Assembly: GCA_964542535.1 (NCBI GenBank)
Contig: CAZIUE010000001.1
Coordinates: forward strand, 257,626 to 321,625
Source: Pseudopelobacter sp964542535
Lineage (GTDB): Bacteria; Desulfobacterota; Desulfuromonadia; Geobacterales; Pseudopelobacteraceae
Direction of reading: 5' to 3'
DNA length: 64,000 nt
The notes under the pieces are model-generated. The model did not search any database. It saw only the letters and a list, made by a program, of their open reading frames with translations, and was not told the DNA's origin. Each line of letters begins with the position of its first letter. Positions within the stretch are counted from its first letter, which is position 1. The translations under genes and the position numbers were made by a program. Positions 43,501-51,536 of this stretch are shown piece after piece.

Positions 43501-45590
43501 ATTCGGCTAACGAGAATACGAATATGGCCAGCTTTGAGAGCAGTGTGCTCAAGGATGACACCACGATCCAGGGATACCTCCAGGCGGCCAACGACACAGA
43601 GGCTGACAAGATCATTTCCTACGTACGCGGTATTGACCAGTCCGGCTATCGTTCACGTACCGCCATCATCGCCGGTGCCAGCGGTACCTGGCGCCTGGGA
43701 GACATCGTCAGCTCGACCCCCAAGATCCAGGGGAATGTGGCGCTGAATGCGTATTATCAGAGCCTTCCCACCGGCTATAACGATGCTTCCTATAAAAAAT
43801 TCGCCCAGTCAAACGACTACAGGAACCGCGGCATGGCCTATGTCGGCGCCAATGATGGCATGCTGCACGCATTCCGCATGGGGGTGCTCAAGGAGTTGAC
43901 CGATCCCTGCCGCGTGGCGTCACCTTCTGCCGATTGCGCTGCGGACAAGTCGCAGCTGAACGACTATACCGTTGACAGCGATGGGGCAAACAGTAACGTC
44001 AAGGCCGACGCCTCCGACAACCTGGGGCGGGAGGAGTGGACCTTCATCCCGCGCCAGATGCTCCCCTACCTCAAGTACCTGGCTGATCCGGACTATTCGC
44101 ACCTGTTTTACGTGGATGGCGCACAGCTCATCGTCGATGTGGCCGTCAACAGGCCCACAACCTATGATACGACTGACTACCCCTCCTGTGGTACGAGCTA
44201 TTGGGAATGCCCCAAACAGACGGTCTACAAGACTGTGTCAGGAGTGACGACCAAGAACCTGGACCCTGCCAATACCAGCTGGCGGACGATCCTGATTGGC
44301 GGCACCGGTCTGGGCGGCGCGAGCAGAAACCGCGGCGGCTCTGGCCTCTGCACCGGTGGCGGCAGCGACTGCGTAAAAACCCCGGTGGCCGGCTTGGGAT
44401 ATTCCGGTTACTATGCGCTGGATATTACTAATCCCAATGACCCTAAATACCTCTGGGAGTTTTATGGTGATCCTGCGGCCGGTGCGACAGCCAGCGCTCA
44501 GGGTGGGAATCTCGGTTTCGCCACGACCGGCCCGGTTATCATCCGTGTCGGAGACAAGAGTAAAAATGGGCGATGGCTCGCGGTCTTTGCCTCGGGACCG
44601 ACCGGCCCGATTGAAACAACTACCCACCAGTTTCTGGGACGTTCCGACCAGAATCTGAAACTGTTTGTCGTGGATATCGTGACCGGAACGCTCGTCAGGA
44701 CGATCGACACGGGGATCGCTAACGCATTTGCCGGTTCCGTCTCCAACTCGGCCATCGACAATGATCGCAACAGCAACACAAAGTCCGGATTCTATCAGGA
44801 CGATGCCGCCTATATAGGCTATGTTCAGAAGGTTGATGCTACCAACTGGACCAACGGTGGCGTCATCAGGCTGGTTACCAATGAGAATGTCGACCCAAGC
44901 ACCTGGGCTACCAGCACGGTTATTTCAGGGATAGGACCGGTTACCACCGCCATAACCAAACTGCAGGACAGGGTTAACAAGAAACAGTGGCTGTATTTCG
45001 GTACCGGCCGCTACTTTTTCAAAAATGCGACGCAGGTGGATGATGGCGACAGCCAACGCAGGCTGTTCGGTATCATGGAACCCTGGTATAACGCTTCGAC
45101 GCAGAAGGTTGATCCGACCAAGACCGATACCGTGGCGTTTGCCGATCTCGATGACCAGACCACGTCGCCCAGTGCCGCTCTCGCCTCGGGTTCGAAAGGG
45201 TGGTACATCAATCTTGATACCTCCGCCCTCAATGATGGCTATTCATCCGAGAGGGTCATAACCGACCCGGTCGCATCCACAAGCGGGGTTGTATTCTTTA
45301 CGACATTCCGTCCCACCTCAGATGTGTGCGGTTATGGAGGCGGTTCCTATATCTGGGCGGTGGGATATGCTACGGGAACGTCGCCGCCGGCTAATGCCAT
45401 GAAAGGTAAGCTGCTGGTACAGGTTTCCACGGGCGCGTTCGCGGAAATCTCCATGTCGTCAGGATTTACGGCAAAGGATAACAGGCGGACGACCGACATG
45501 ATCCAGGGGGTCCCCCCCAAGGCCCAAGGGCTCTCGCTCCTGTCCAATCCCAAGCCGATCAGGAAGATCATTCACTACCAGGAAAAGTAG
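40587..45590 (+). CDS. pilY1: PilY1-type pilus adhesin/assembly protein
   Basis: 1667 residues. Signal peptide (1-~26), then three Ig-like domains of the SbsA/Big_5 type (~27-370, with the repeated ATNIALNLSEITVRFDQ-style strands and PDTEYELVF/ASTTYTVTV endings). A von Willebrand A-like domain has the MIDAS motif D400-N-S402-G-S404. At its end are two consecutive calcium loops, D773-S-D775-G-T777-G..D781 and D787-R-D789-A-N791-G..D795. The C-terminal ~700 residues match the PilY1 propeller (GANDGMLHAF, GGTGLGG, WEFYGDP). PilY1 proteins act at the pilus tip in adhesion, surface sensing and retraction control. It also contains many cysteines, consistent with the DsbC-like gene upstream. Confidence 0.9.
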   Translation: MRRLFLQIALLSFLLCVGLRVTEAEAYYVSSTTPADDPSYLTPVAVDTVIEFVFSNNVYWSEIYNNKKLRITLRQKNTTANLLSPSNFERWSTALSSWVAPNFGFKNGVKYRAYPSAELLPDTEYELVFSWKIMDADDDTLGTSDTIIRFKTAAATPPAATILDNDPANGATNIALNLSEITVRFDQQVDSTTGGSTSIVNSTNFSVSPPVSGTYSYDSGAAQGKLTLSSALAASTTYTVTVNNVKDANGQTVAGQPYTWTFTTRSSDTTRPTASVVTPTATTSIPVSQDFIIQFSEAMDPASITAANIYISGVTGTVTYDSINNRATLTPSSSLGYSTDYTLTVTSSVRDLSLNTMLNPLTFSFTTVQYTTPAAMNEYCQIPPFISGGSVKPNVLLMVDNSGSMNEFAYKNKGYGDSNYDTSYDSSKSYYGYFDTAYMYQYSTSASGHFKIDTSKTMDRESFWSGNFLNWLTMRRVDVVRKVLVGGKITPRSVANANYALIHSGPDRDYYKRYGNNYYIVDDGKIYSCGTTANCSKSSATTYNGKIYVGDNPPDEGLIVKMWDKINFGIMFYNTGNRFEDSQNKVRDGGYPAVDLGSTGTNLVTQVENTDPSTWTPLGETFYEATRYFMATDSAYNGGTYSGKDPIAHSCQKNFVLILTDGEATKDRNLPGGNWGTPITDSNFNVKTWMDKIAANEGYTSQWNVSPNTDEGSYYLEGAAYWAHMNDLRSDTLGKSNISSNQNITTYAVYAFDDSNLGRDLLQKTCKYGGFEDSDGTGKPDQQSKWDRDANGVPDTYYEAQDGSKLEGELLAALLDILTRVSSGTAASILNNSEGSGASLLQAVFYPKKAFGNGTEVSWIGEMQNLWYYLDPYLQLSTIRVDTTSDYKLNLKDDNIAQFYFDGDKTRVMLLKDVKGDGTQLTQLGASYDPDDTANVKSLWRAGRLLWSRDLSNDDRTIFTHTGVSTLDILKNSANENTNMASFESSVLKDDTTIQGYLQAANDTEADKIISYVRGIDQSGYRSRTAIIAGASGTWRLGDIVSSTPKIQGNVALNAYYQSLPTGYNDASYKKFAQSNDYRNRGMAYVGANDGMLHAFRMGVLKELTDPCRVASPSADCAADKSQLNDYTVDSDGANSNVKADASDNLGREEWTFIPRQMLPYLKYLADPDYSHLFYVDGAQLIVDVAVNRPTTYDTTDYPSCGTSYWECPKQTVYKTVSGVTTKNLDPANTSWRTILIGGTGLGGASRNRGGSGLCTGGGSDCVKTPVAGLGYSGYYALDITNPNDPKYLWEFYGDPAAGATASAQGGNLGFATTGPVIIRVGDKSKNGRWLAVFASGPTGPIETTTHQFLGRSDQNLKLFVVDIVTGTLVRTIDTGIANAFAGSVSNSAIDNDRNSNTKSGFYQDDAAYIGYVQKVDATNWTNGGVIRLVTNENVDPSTWATSTVISGIGPVTTAITKLQDRVNKKQWLYFGTGRYFFKNATQVDDGDSQRRLFGIMEPWYNASTQKVDPTKTDTVAFADLDDQTTSPSAALASGSKGWYINLDTSALNDGYSSERVITDPVASTSGVVFFTTFRPTSDVCGYGGGSYIWAVGYATGTSPPANAMKGKLLVQVSTGAFAEISMSSGFTAKDNRRTTDMIQGVPPKAQGLSLLSNPKPIRKIIHYQEK

Positions 45591-45628
45591 TGGGAAACGG
45601 GGTATGCTTCAGAAGCATGGAGGTAGGC

Positions 45629-46144
45629 ATGGCTGGCAGGAGGAGAGACAATTCATCGAAGGGGTTTTCGTTGACCGAGTTGATCATCGTGATTTTTCTG
45701 ATCTCGACCGTCCTTGCCATTGCTACCCTGAACTTCAATCACTGGCAGCGTAAGTACAACATCGAAGCCCAAGTGAAGGAAATGCTCTCCGACCTGACAG
45801 CCGTGCGCCAGATGGCTATCCAGACCAAGAAAGAGCACGAGATTATCCTGAACCCGAAGATGATTTCGGTGCGTCGCTACAATGATGAGTCCGATACAAC
45901 CGGTACCGTGGTGTTCAGCAGGAATCTGAACTACACGATTCAAAAGTTTTCGGAAGGTACCTTGAGCTCTTTTAGTGATACCATCAGCAGGATTAACTCC
46001 CGAGGCTATACAATAAGGGCAGACCATAATATGACGATTGCGGTGGGCGTTGGTTTGGGCGAGCCTGCGTACGACTGTCTTGTTATTCATTGGGCACGGA
46101 CTAATGTGGGGAAAATACATGGCAATTCATGCGACTTTCAATAG
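45629..46144 (+). CDS. fimT: FimT/GspH-type minor pilin
   Basis: 171 residues from ATG 45629, preceded by GGAGG at five bases. A short basic leader is followed by the prepilin site KGFSLTELIIV and its hydrophobic helix, with Glu-5 of the mature protein present. Mature length and the LSDLTAVRQMAIQTKKEH segment fit FimT/GspH pseudopilins, which initiate pili and may bind DNA. Its last 26 bases overlap the next pilin gene. Confidence 0.8.
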   Translation: MAGRRRDNSSKGFSLTELIIVIFLISTVLAIATLNFNHWQRKYNIEAQVKEMLSDLTAVRQMAIQTKKEHEIILNPKMISVRRYNDESDTTGTVVFSRNLNYTIQKFSEGTLSSFSDTISRINSRGYTIRADHNMTIAVGVGLGEPAYDCLVIHWARTNVGKIHGNSCDFQ

Positions 46145-46514
46145 CAAGGGCTTTACCCTGATAGAGTTTCTGGTCGCCATCGTCATTCTGATGGTCGGAT
46201 TGCTGGGGTTGCTGCAGGTGGTCAACTATGCGATCGTGCACAATATGGGCAATCAATTGCGTCAGGAGGCGCTCATGCTGGCTGATGAAAGGATGAACTC
46301 GGAAAAGGCCAGGTCTTTTGACAATATCGATGTGCTGCAGCGTCGTTATTCCACCAGCAGGGTGGTGAACGGGGCATTCCGTAGTTACTCCGTCTCGCAG
46401 ACGGTGACGCAGCCGACTACTCGTACCAAGCAGATTGAGATGGAGGTCATATGGCGCTACAAGGGAGAGCGCTTTACCCATTCCGTGCTATCCCTCATTT
46501 CCGAATTTGAGTAG
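46119..46514 (+). CDS. pilV: PilV-type minor pilin
   Basis: 131 residues from ATG 46119 (TGTGGGGA upstream). The prepilin site is KGFTLIEFLVAIVIL, with Glu-5, followed by a glycine-rich helix GLLGLLQVV typical of PilV. It belongs to the minor-pilin tip complex along with FimT, PilW and PilX. It begins inside the FimT gene. Confidence 0.82.
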   Translation: MAIHATFNSKGFTLIEFLVAIVILMVGLLGLLQVVNYAIVHNMGNQLRQEALMLADERMNSEKARSFDNIDVLQRRYSTSRVVNGAFRSYSVSQTVTQPTTRTKQIEMEVIWRYKGERFTHSVLSLISEFE

Positions 46515-46532
46515 CGCGGCTCGGAGGCTGTT

Positions 46533-47777
46533 ATGTTGAATTCCCGCAAGGGGTTTACTCTGGTTGAGATGGTGGTCGTCATGGCGGTTTTTATCGTCGT
46601 TGTCATGATCACCGCCGATTCTTTCAAGACCATCCTTACCCAGGTGACCAAACTTACCAAGTCGGAGGAAAGCAATATCGAGGGGATGCTGGGGCTTGAG
46701 ATGTTTCGCCACGATATCGAACAGGCTGGTTTCGGGCTTCCCTATTCGTTCCTCGCCCAGATCGAATATAATGAGGCCAGCGGTACCCCTGCCAGTACAT
46801 TCAATGATGGTACAGGTTCGACATCAAGCGCCGTTCCCCGGGCCGTGGCGGCCGGAGATGATCTTGCCGCCGTCACAGATTCCGGTAACTACAATATCCT
46901 TGGGGACACGGATTATCTGGTTCTGAAGGGGACCTCCCTTGGTACAAATGCCGCTTCCCAGAAATGGACCTACATGCGCATCGACGACAGCGTTGCGATT
47001 CCCCCTCCACGCATCTGGCCATCTGGCAACATGAACAGCGCCGACGATCGGGTGATCGTGATGCGCAAAGCCTTTTCCGAAAGCACCTATACCAATCAGC
47101 TCGTCGTTGCCAGCTCCACCAAGTTCTCCGCGGTCTACCGCAGTAGCGGTTTTGATGAGACTGACAAGGCATTCAGGCCGACGCTCAAGGAAGAGATCTA
47201 TTATCTCTACGGGATTACATCAGGAGACACGGTTCGCATGCCCTTCAACCGTGCCGACTTCTTCGTTGCCGCCCCATCATCCTCCTCGAGTCGACCGGCC
47301 TTTTGCGCCAAGAATACCGGTATTCTCTACAAGGGAACCATCAATCACGGGGATGGTAAATTGAATTACATTCCCTTGCTTGATTGTGTTGCCGATATGC
47401 AGGTCGTCTTTGGGTGGGACCTGGATGACGGTCAGGGAAACGAGGGGCAGGATGGCGCCGTGGATACCTACTCCACCCCCCTGGCGCTCAACAAAACCGA
47501 TATCACGGTTTCACCATCCGGCCACAAGACGCGTGTTACCGATGCTCTGGCCGACCCCGAGAAACTGCGTGCCAGCCTCAAGCTGGTCAAAGTCTATCTG
47601 CTTGCCCAGGTGGGCCGCCGCGACCCCGCGTATCAGAGCGCCGATAGCTTCAGTGTGGGGAACGTGTCAGCGGATGGTATAAGCAAGCTGCATCCGCTGA
47701 CGTCAGAGATGCGCCAGTACCACTGGAAAGTCTACCGCATTGTAGTGCGCCCCAAGAATCTCCAGTCCAATCAGTGA
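46533..47777 (+). CDS. pilW: PilW-type minor pilin
   Basis: 414 residues, long for a minor pilin. Prepilin site RKGFTLVEMVVVMAVFIVVV with Glu-5 at the N-terminus. The large C-terminal domain (~380 residues) has WDLDDGQGNEGQDG, a possible acidic metal-binding loop. PilW is part of the priming complex that connects to PilY1. The 3' end overlaps the upstream-most start of the PilX gene by four bases. Confidence 0.85.
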   Translation: MLNSRKGFTLVEMVVVMAVFIVVVMITADSFKTILTQVTKLTKSEESNIEGMLGLEMFRHDIEQAGFGLPYSFLAQIEYNEASGTPASTFNDGTGSTSSAVPRAVAAGDDLAAVTDSGNYNILGDTDYLVLKGTSLGTNAASQKWTYMRIDDSVAIPPPRIWPSGNMNSADDRVIVMRKAFSESTYTNQLVVASSTKFSAVYRSSGFDETDKAFRPTLKEEIYYLYGITSGDTVRMPFNRADFFVAAPSSSSSRPAFCAKNTGILYKGTINHGDGKLNYIPLLDCVADMQVVFGWDLDDGQGNEGQDGAVDTYSTPLALNKTDITVSPSGHKTRVTDALADPEKLRASLKLVKVYLLAQVGRRDPAYQSADSFSVGNVSADGISKLHPLTSEMRQYHWKVYRIVVRPKNLQSNQ

Positions 47778-47794
47778 TTTTGAGGAGTCTTTTC

Positions 47795-48412
47795 ATGAAA
47801 CCCGTTGTGGCAGGTCAGGATGGTTTCGCACTGGTAACGTCTCTTATGATGACGTTCATTTCACTGGTCATGGTAATGGCGATCATGTATATGATTTCCC
47901 GTAATGTCGAGATGACCGGTGGGACGAAACGTTATAAAACCGCGCTGGAGGCAGGGCAGGGAGGAACCGAAATTGTTGTCAAGGAAATCATACCGGAAAT
48001 TCTAAAGAACTATACGGATAGCGATCTTGTTACGAAACTCCAATCTGCTTTCAGTGGCGTTACACTCTCGGTGATTGCCGACAAGGAATGTCTCAAGGAC
48101 AAAATTGTTAAAGATGGAACCGAGTGGAAGAAAACGTGGAACGCCTCTCTGGATCCGAAGGTCTCTCCTGACTTTACCCTGAAGCTTACTGCGGCACACG
48201 GGCAACCGTACAGCGTATACACCAAAATTGTTGATACTGTTCTGGGCAATACCGATATGAGCGGACTGCAACTGGAGGGGGCAGGAGTTGCAGAGTCGCT
48301 AACTGTTATCACGCCTCAGCATTTGCCCTATGTGTACCGGGTAGAGGTTCAGGCTGAGCGTGAAACTAATGCCCATGAACAAGCAAACATCTCAGTACTG
48401 TATGCTTATTGA
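47795..48412 (+). CDS. pilX: PilX-type minor pilin-like protein
   Basis: 205 residues from ATG 47795, which has GAGGAGTC upstream; GTG 47774 would add seven residues. The N-terminus GQDGFALVTSLMMTFISLV is the PilX_N pattern: hydrophobic helix, but Val or Thr where most pilins have Glu-5. MTGGTKRYKTALEAGQGGTE follows the helix and is typical of this family. It is the last gene before a ~300-base non-coding stretch. Confidence 0.8.
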   Translation: MKPVVAGQDGFALVTSLMMTFISLVMVMAIMYMISRNVEMTGGTKRYKTALEAGQGGTEIVVKEIIPEILKNYTDSDLVTKLQSAFSGVTLSVIADKECLKDKIVKDGTEWKKTWNASLDPKVSPDFTLKLTAAHGQPYSVYTKIVDTVLGNTDMSGLQLEGAGVAESLTVITPQHLPYVYRVEVQAERETNAHEQANISVLYAY

Positions 48413-48707
48413 ATTAAGATATCAGTGAGTACAGTTCTCGCATGTTTGTGTTCAAGACTGTTTGGTACGCACCTTTCGCGCGAGAAGATGTGTCTAATTG
48501 CATAATTTTCTTGACATGGGCTTGAATTATTGTAAGTGATAACCAGCGTTTTAATATGGGCGTGGCTGTGTCTAGGGGGTTGCGATCGGTTTGTTCTAAA
48601 CAGATTGCAAATAGAATGATGTGTTGCGCGGTGACAGGAGGGGTGTCTTATTTTGGACAACCTGCGGAAGAGTTAAGCAATCAAAATCTGTTACAGGAAT
48701 GTACATT
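48413..48707 (+). other. Non-coding region ahead of pilM
   Basis: About 295 AT-richer bases. A perfect TTGACA sits at 48511-48516, and TAAGTG lies 17 bases later, so a sigma-70 promoter for pilMNOPQ is possible but its -10 element is weak. No clear terminator follows the pilin genes, so read-through from the sigma-54 operon may also occur. No convincing ORF or RNA gene is seen. Confidence 0.4.
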
Positions 48708-49763
48708 ATGCTTTTTTTTAACAGGAAAAAAGAAGTTGTCGGCATAGATATCGGGTCCAGTTCCGTAAAGCTTGTACAGCTTCAGGGACATAGGGGGGGG
48801 TATCAGCTCGTAAATGTCGGCATTATACCGCTTCCTCCCGAAGCCATTGTCGATAATACTTTTATGGACAGTTCGGCTATCGTTGAAGCCATTAAAAATC
48901 TCATCTCCAGTTTAGGGGTTAAGATTAAAGATGTTGTCTGTTCCATTTCCGGAAATTCGGTAATCATTCGTAAAATATCACTTCCCACCATGCCGGCGGA
49001 AGAACTTGAAGATCAGATAGGTTGGGAGGCGGAACAGTACATTCCCTTTGATATCAATGATGTAAATATTGATTTTCAGATCCTATCCCAAGATGTTATT
49101 GACCCCTCAAAAATGAATGTGCTGCTCGTTGCCAGCAAAAAAGACATTATCAATGACTATGTTGCGGTTTTTAACGAAGCAGGGCTTCAATTGTCTGTTG
49201 TTGATGTTGATTCATTTGCGGTGCAGAACGCCTTTGAGGTCAACTACGACGTCAGTCCGGATGAAGTCTTAGCATTGGTGAACATCGGTGCCGGAGTGAT
49301 GAATATCAATGTAGTCAAGGGGGGTAGTACACTGTTTACCCGTGACGTGCAGATGGGGGGCAGCCTCTATACCGAAGAGATTCAAAAACAGATGGGAGTA
49401 AGCAGTGTGGAGGCCGAGTCGCTGAAGATCCTGGCGCATGAAAATTGCAGCGAAACGCTCTCGGATGTTATCTGTAGGGTCAACGAATCGCTAACTCAAG
49501 AGATCAGGCGTTCTCTCGATTTCTATAACTCTACAGCGAACGAAGATCGTATTGCCAGGATCTTTGCCAGCGGTGGATGTACAAAAATGTACAATCTGGT
49601 TGCGACAATTAGTGAAAAGCTTCAGTTGCCGGTTGAAATTATCAATCCGTTTGTAAAGCTTCACTGCGCGGACAAGGATTTTGATCCTGACTATCTGCAG
49701 GAGATTGGCCCGCTGATGGCGGTCACCGTCGGGCTTGCCATAAGGAGGGTTGGAGACAGATGA
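48708..49763 (+). CDS. pilM: Type IV pilus assembly protein PilM
   Basis: 351 residues from ATG 48708 (AGGAA upstream); longer in-frame extensions lack conserved sequence. It has an actin/FtsA-like ATPase fold: VGIDIGSSSVKLVQL (phosphate 1), the LALVNIGAGVMNI loop and IFASGGCTKMYNL (adenosine motif). PilM binds the cytoplasmic tail of PilN and links the alignment complex to the motor ATPases. It overlaps pilN by four bases. Confidence 0.96.
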   Translation: MLFFNRKKEVVGIDIGSSSVKLVQLQGHRGGYQLVNVGIIPLPPEAIVDNTFMDSSAIVEAIKNLISSLGVKIKDVVCSISGNSVIIRKISLPTMPAEELEDQIGWEAEQYIPFDINDVNIDFQILSQDVIDPSKMNVLLVASKKDIINDYVAVFNEAGLQLSVVDVDSFAVQNAFEVNYDVSPDEVLALVNIGAGVMNINVVKGGSTLFTRDVQMGGSLYTEEIQKQMGVSSVEAESLKILAHENCSETLSDVICRVNESLTQEIRRSLDFYNSTANEDRIARIFASGGCTKMYNLVATISEKLQLPVEIINPFVKLHCADKDFDPDYLQEIGPLMAVTVGLAIRRVGDR

Positions 49764-50341
49764 TAAAGATCAATCTCTTGCCGGTCAGGGCTGCAAAAAA
49801 GAAGGAGACCGCCGTTCAACAGATTGCTATCTTCTGTATCGGTGTCGTGCTGGTGCTGGTTGTTTTTATGACCACGTTCTTCGTGAAAAAGATGCAGATA
49901 GCAGATACGAAAAATGATATTTCCGCCGCGCAAGACAAAATCAGTGAATTGAAAAAACGAATTGGCAAACTGGAGGAGTTGAAATCTCTTAAAGACCAAG
50001 TAAAGAAAAAGCTCGATGTTCTGAACCAGTTGCGTAAAAACAAGACTGGACCTGCTCACAGACTTGCCACCTTGAGCGACAGTACCCCCGACCAATTGTG
50101 GCTGACTTCCTATGCTGAAGCTGGTTCAGATATAAAGATATCTGGGATTGCTCTCAACGAGGACTTGATTGCAGCTTTTCTGAGAAACATTGAGGCTTCG
50201 TCAGATTATATGAACGTGGAACTTTTGGTGTCAGAGCAAAAAGAAATTGAAGGTGCAAAAATTAAAAGATTTGATATTTCATGTAAACTTCATACTGCGT
50301 CAGATACGGATCAGAATCAGAAAACGAAAGAGCCAAAATAG
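49760..50341 (+). CDS. pilN: Type IV pilus assembly protein PilN
   Basis: 193 residues. It starts MIKINLLPVR, the short cytoplasmic motif that fits into the PilM groove, followed by one transmembrane helix (~20-44), a coiled coil (~50-95), and a periplasmic ferredoxin-like domain. It pairs with PilO. The start overlaps the pilM stop (ATGA). Confidence 0.94.
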   Translation: MIKINLLPVRAAKKKETAVQQIAIFCIGVVLVLVVFMTTFFVKKMQIADTKNDISAAQDKISELKKRIGKLEELKSLKDQVKKKLDVLNQLRKNKTGPAHRLATLSDSTPDQLWLTSYAEAGSDIKISGIALNEDLIAAFLRNIEASSDYMNVELLVSEQKEIEGAKIKRFDISCKLHTASDTDQNQKTKEPK

Positions 50342-50373
50342 TAACCGAAAAACTAATTAAGAATGGACTGCGC

Positions 50374-50979
50374 ATGGATCCGCAAGTAGAGAAAATACTA
50401 AAACTCCCAACGAAACAGAAACTTCTTGTTTTTGCTCTTGTCCTTCTTATTGAATCAGTTGGACTTGTCTGGTTTGTATGCATGCCAAAGTTCCGGGAGC
50501 ATAAAAACCTTAAGTCAGAACTGACTAAGTTGCAGGATGAGATCGAAGATAAGACCCGTATCGCCGCAAATCTGCCACGCTTGCAGACGGAGTATGATCG
50601 GCTAGACCGTGAGTTGGTTCAGGCGTTGACAGAACTTCCCAACTCCAAGGAGATACCATCTCTGTTGACAAGCATAACGGCTCTTGGAAAAAGCGCCGGA
50701 CTCGATTTTCTTGTCTTCAGACCTAAGAACGAGAATCAAAAGGACTTTTATGCCGAAGTCCCTGTTGAAATAAGTGTTGCCGGCTCATATTACAGCGTTG
50801 CAAACTTCTTTGCCGCGGTGTCGAATCTACCCAGAATTGTCAACATCACCAATGTTGTTTTTACCGATATAAAGAGTTCGAATAACAGGGTCATGACCAA
50901 AGTGAACTGCCTTGCAACAACATTTCGATTCCTTGATAAGAAAGAGATGCCTAATGACAAAAAACCTGCCAAAAAGTAA
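50374..50979 (+). CDS. pilO: Type IV pilus assembly protein PilO
   Basis: 201 residues: a short cytoplasmic N-terminus, one transmembrane helix (~18-37), a coiled coil, and a periplasmic domain with VPVEISVAGSYYSVANFFAAVS, characteristic of PilO. It forms the inner-membrane alignment complex with PilN and contacts PilP. The end overlaps pilP by 26 bases. Confidence 0.94.
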   Translation: MDPQVEKILKLPTKQKLLVFALVLLIESVGLVWFVCMPKFREHKNLKSELTKLQDEIEDKTRIAANLPRLQTEYDRLDRELVQALTELPNSKEIPSLLTSITALGKSAGLDFLVFRPKNENQKDFYAEVPVEISVAGSYYSVANFFAAVSNLPRIVNITNVVFTDIKSSNNRVMTKVNCLATTFRFLDKKEMPNDKKPAKK

Positions 50980-51523
50980 CTCTCTGTTGTGGCTGTTTGT
51001 TTGGATCGCGGCGGCTGGTTTTTGTATGCAGGCGTGTAAAAAAGATGAATCCAAAACCGAGCCTGTGCCCGTGGCGAAGCCAGAATTGGGTAATGCATCA
51101 AAAGTCAACAGACCAGTCCAGCAACAACTCAGTGCCGTGGTGGCATCGAATCCGGTCGCTAATAACAAGTTTGACTTCAGTGCCAAAAAGGATCCCTTTA
51201 AACCGCTTCTGATGGCAAAAAAGGCTCCTGTGCCGGTCTTCACCAGAAGGAGAAGCATCAGCGGCAGTACCCTGCCGATTCACAGTTTTGATGTCAATCG
51301 GTATAAAGTCATTGGAATTATAACTGGAATACGAGAAAACCAGGCAATGGTGACTGATCCAAATGGAAAAGGGTATGTGATAAAGGTCGGGATGACCATT
51401 GGCAAAAACGAGGGGCGCATTACCTCTATCTCCTCGAATTCTGTGACTGTTCTCGAACAGTTCATAGATAACAATGGCAGAGTACGCAAGGAATTTATAA
51501 AAATCAACCTGCCCAGGAAATAG
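50954..51523 (+). CDS. pilP: Pilus assembly lipoprotein PilP
   Basis: 189 residues from ATG 50954. A lipoprotein signal with the Cys in MQACKK is followed by a flexible linker and the beta-sandwich domain near the C-terminus (FDVNRYKVIGIITG, DPNGKGYVIKVG, ITSISSNSVTVLEQ). KKDPFKPL before it is the conserved family entry. PilP couples PilNO to the PilQ secretin. Confidence 0.92.
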   Translation: MTKNLPKSNSLLWLFVWIAAAGFCMQACKKDESKTEPVPVAKPELGNASKVNRPVQQQLSAVVASNPVANNKFDFSAKKDPFKPLLMAKKAPVPVFTRRRSISGSTLPIHSFDVNRYKVIGIITGIRENQAMVTDPNGKGYVIKVGMTIGKNEGRITSISSNSVTVLEQFIDNNGRVRKEFIKINLPRK

Positions 51524-51536
51524 TAAGGAGTTCCGC

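Noticed and set aside
48460..48482. Possible second sigma-54 promoter (TTGGTAC-GCACC-TTTCG) after the minor pilins
   Set aside because: The -12 element lacks the essential GC at the right distance, so it does not meet the consensus.
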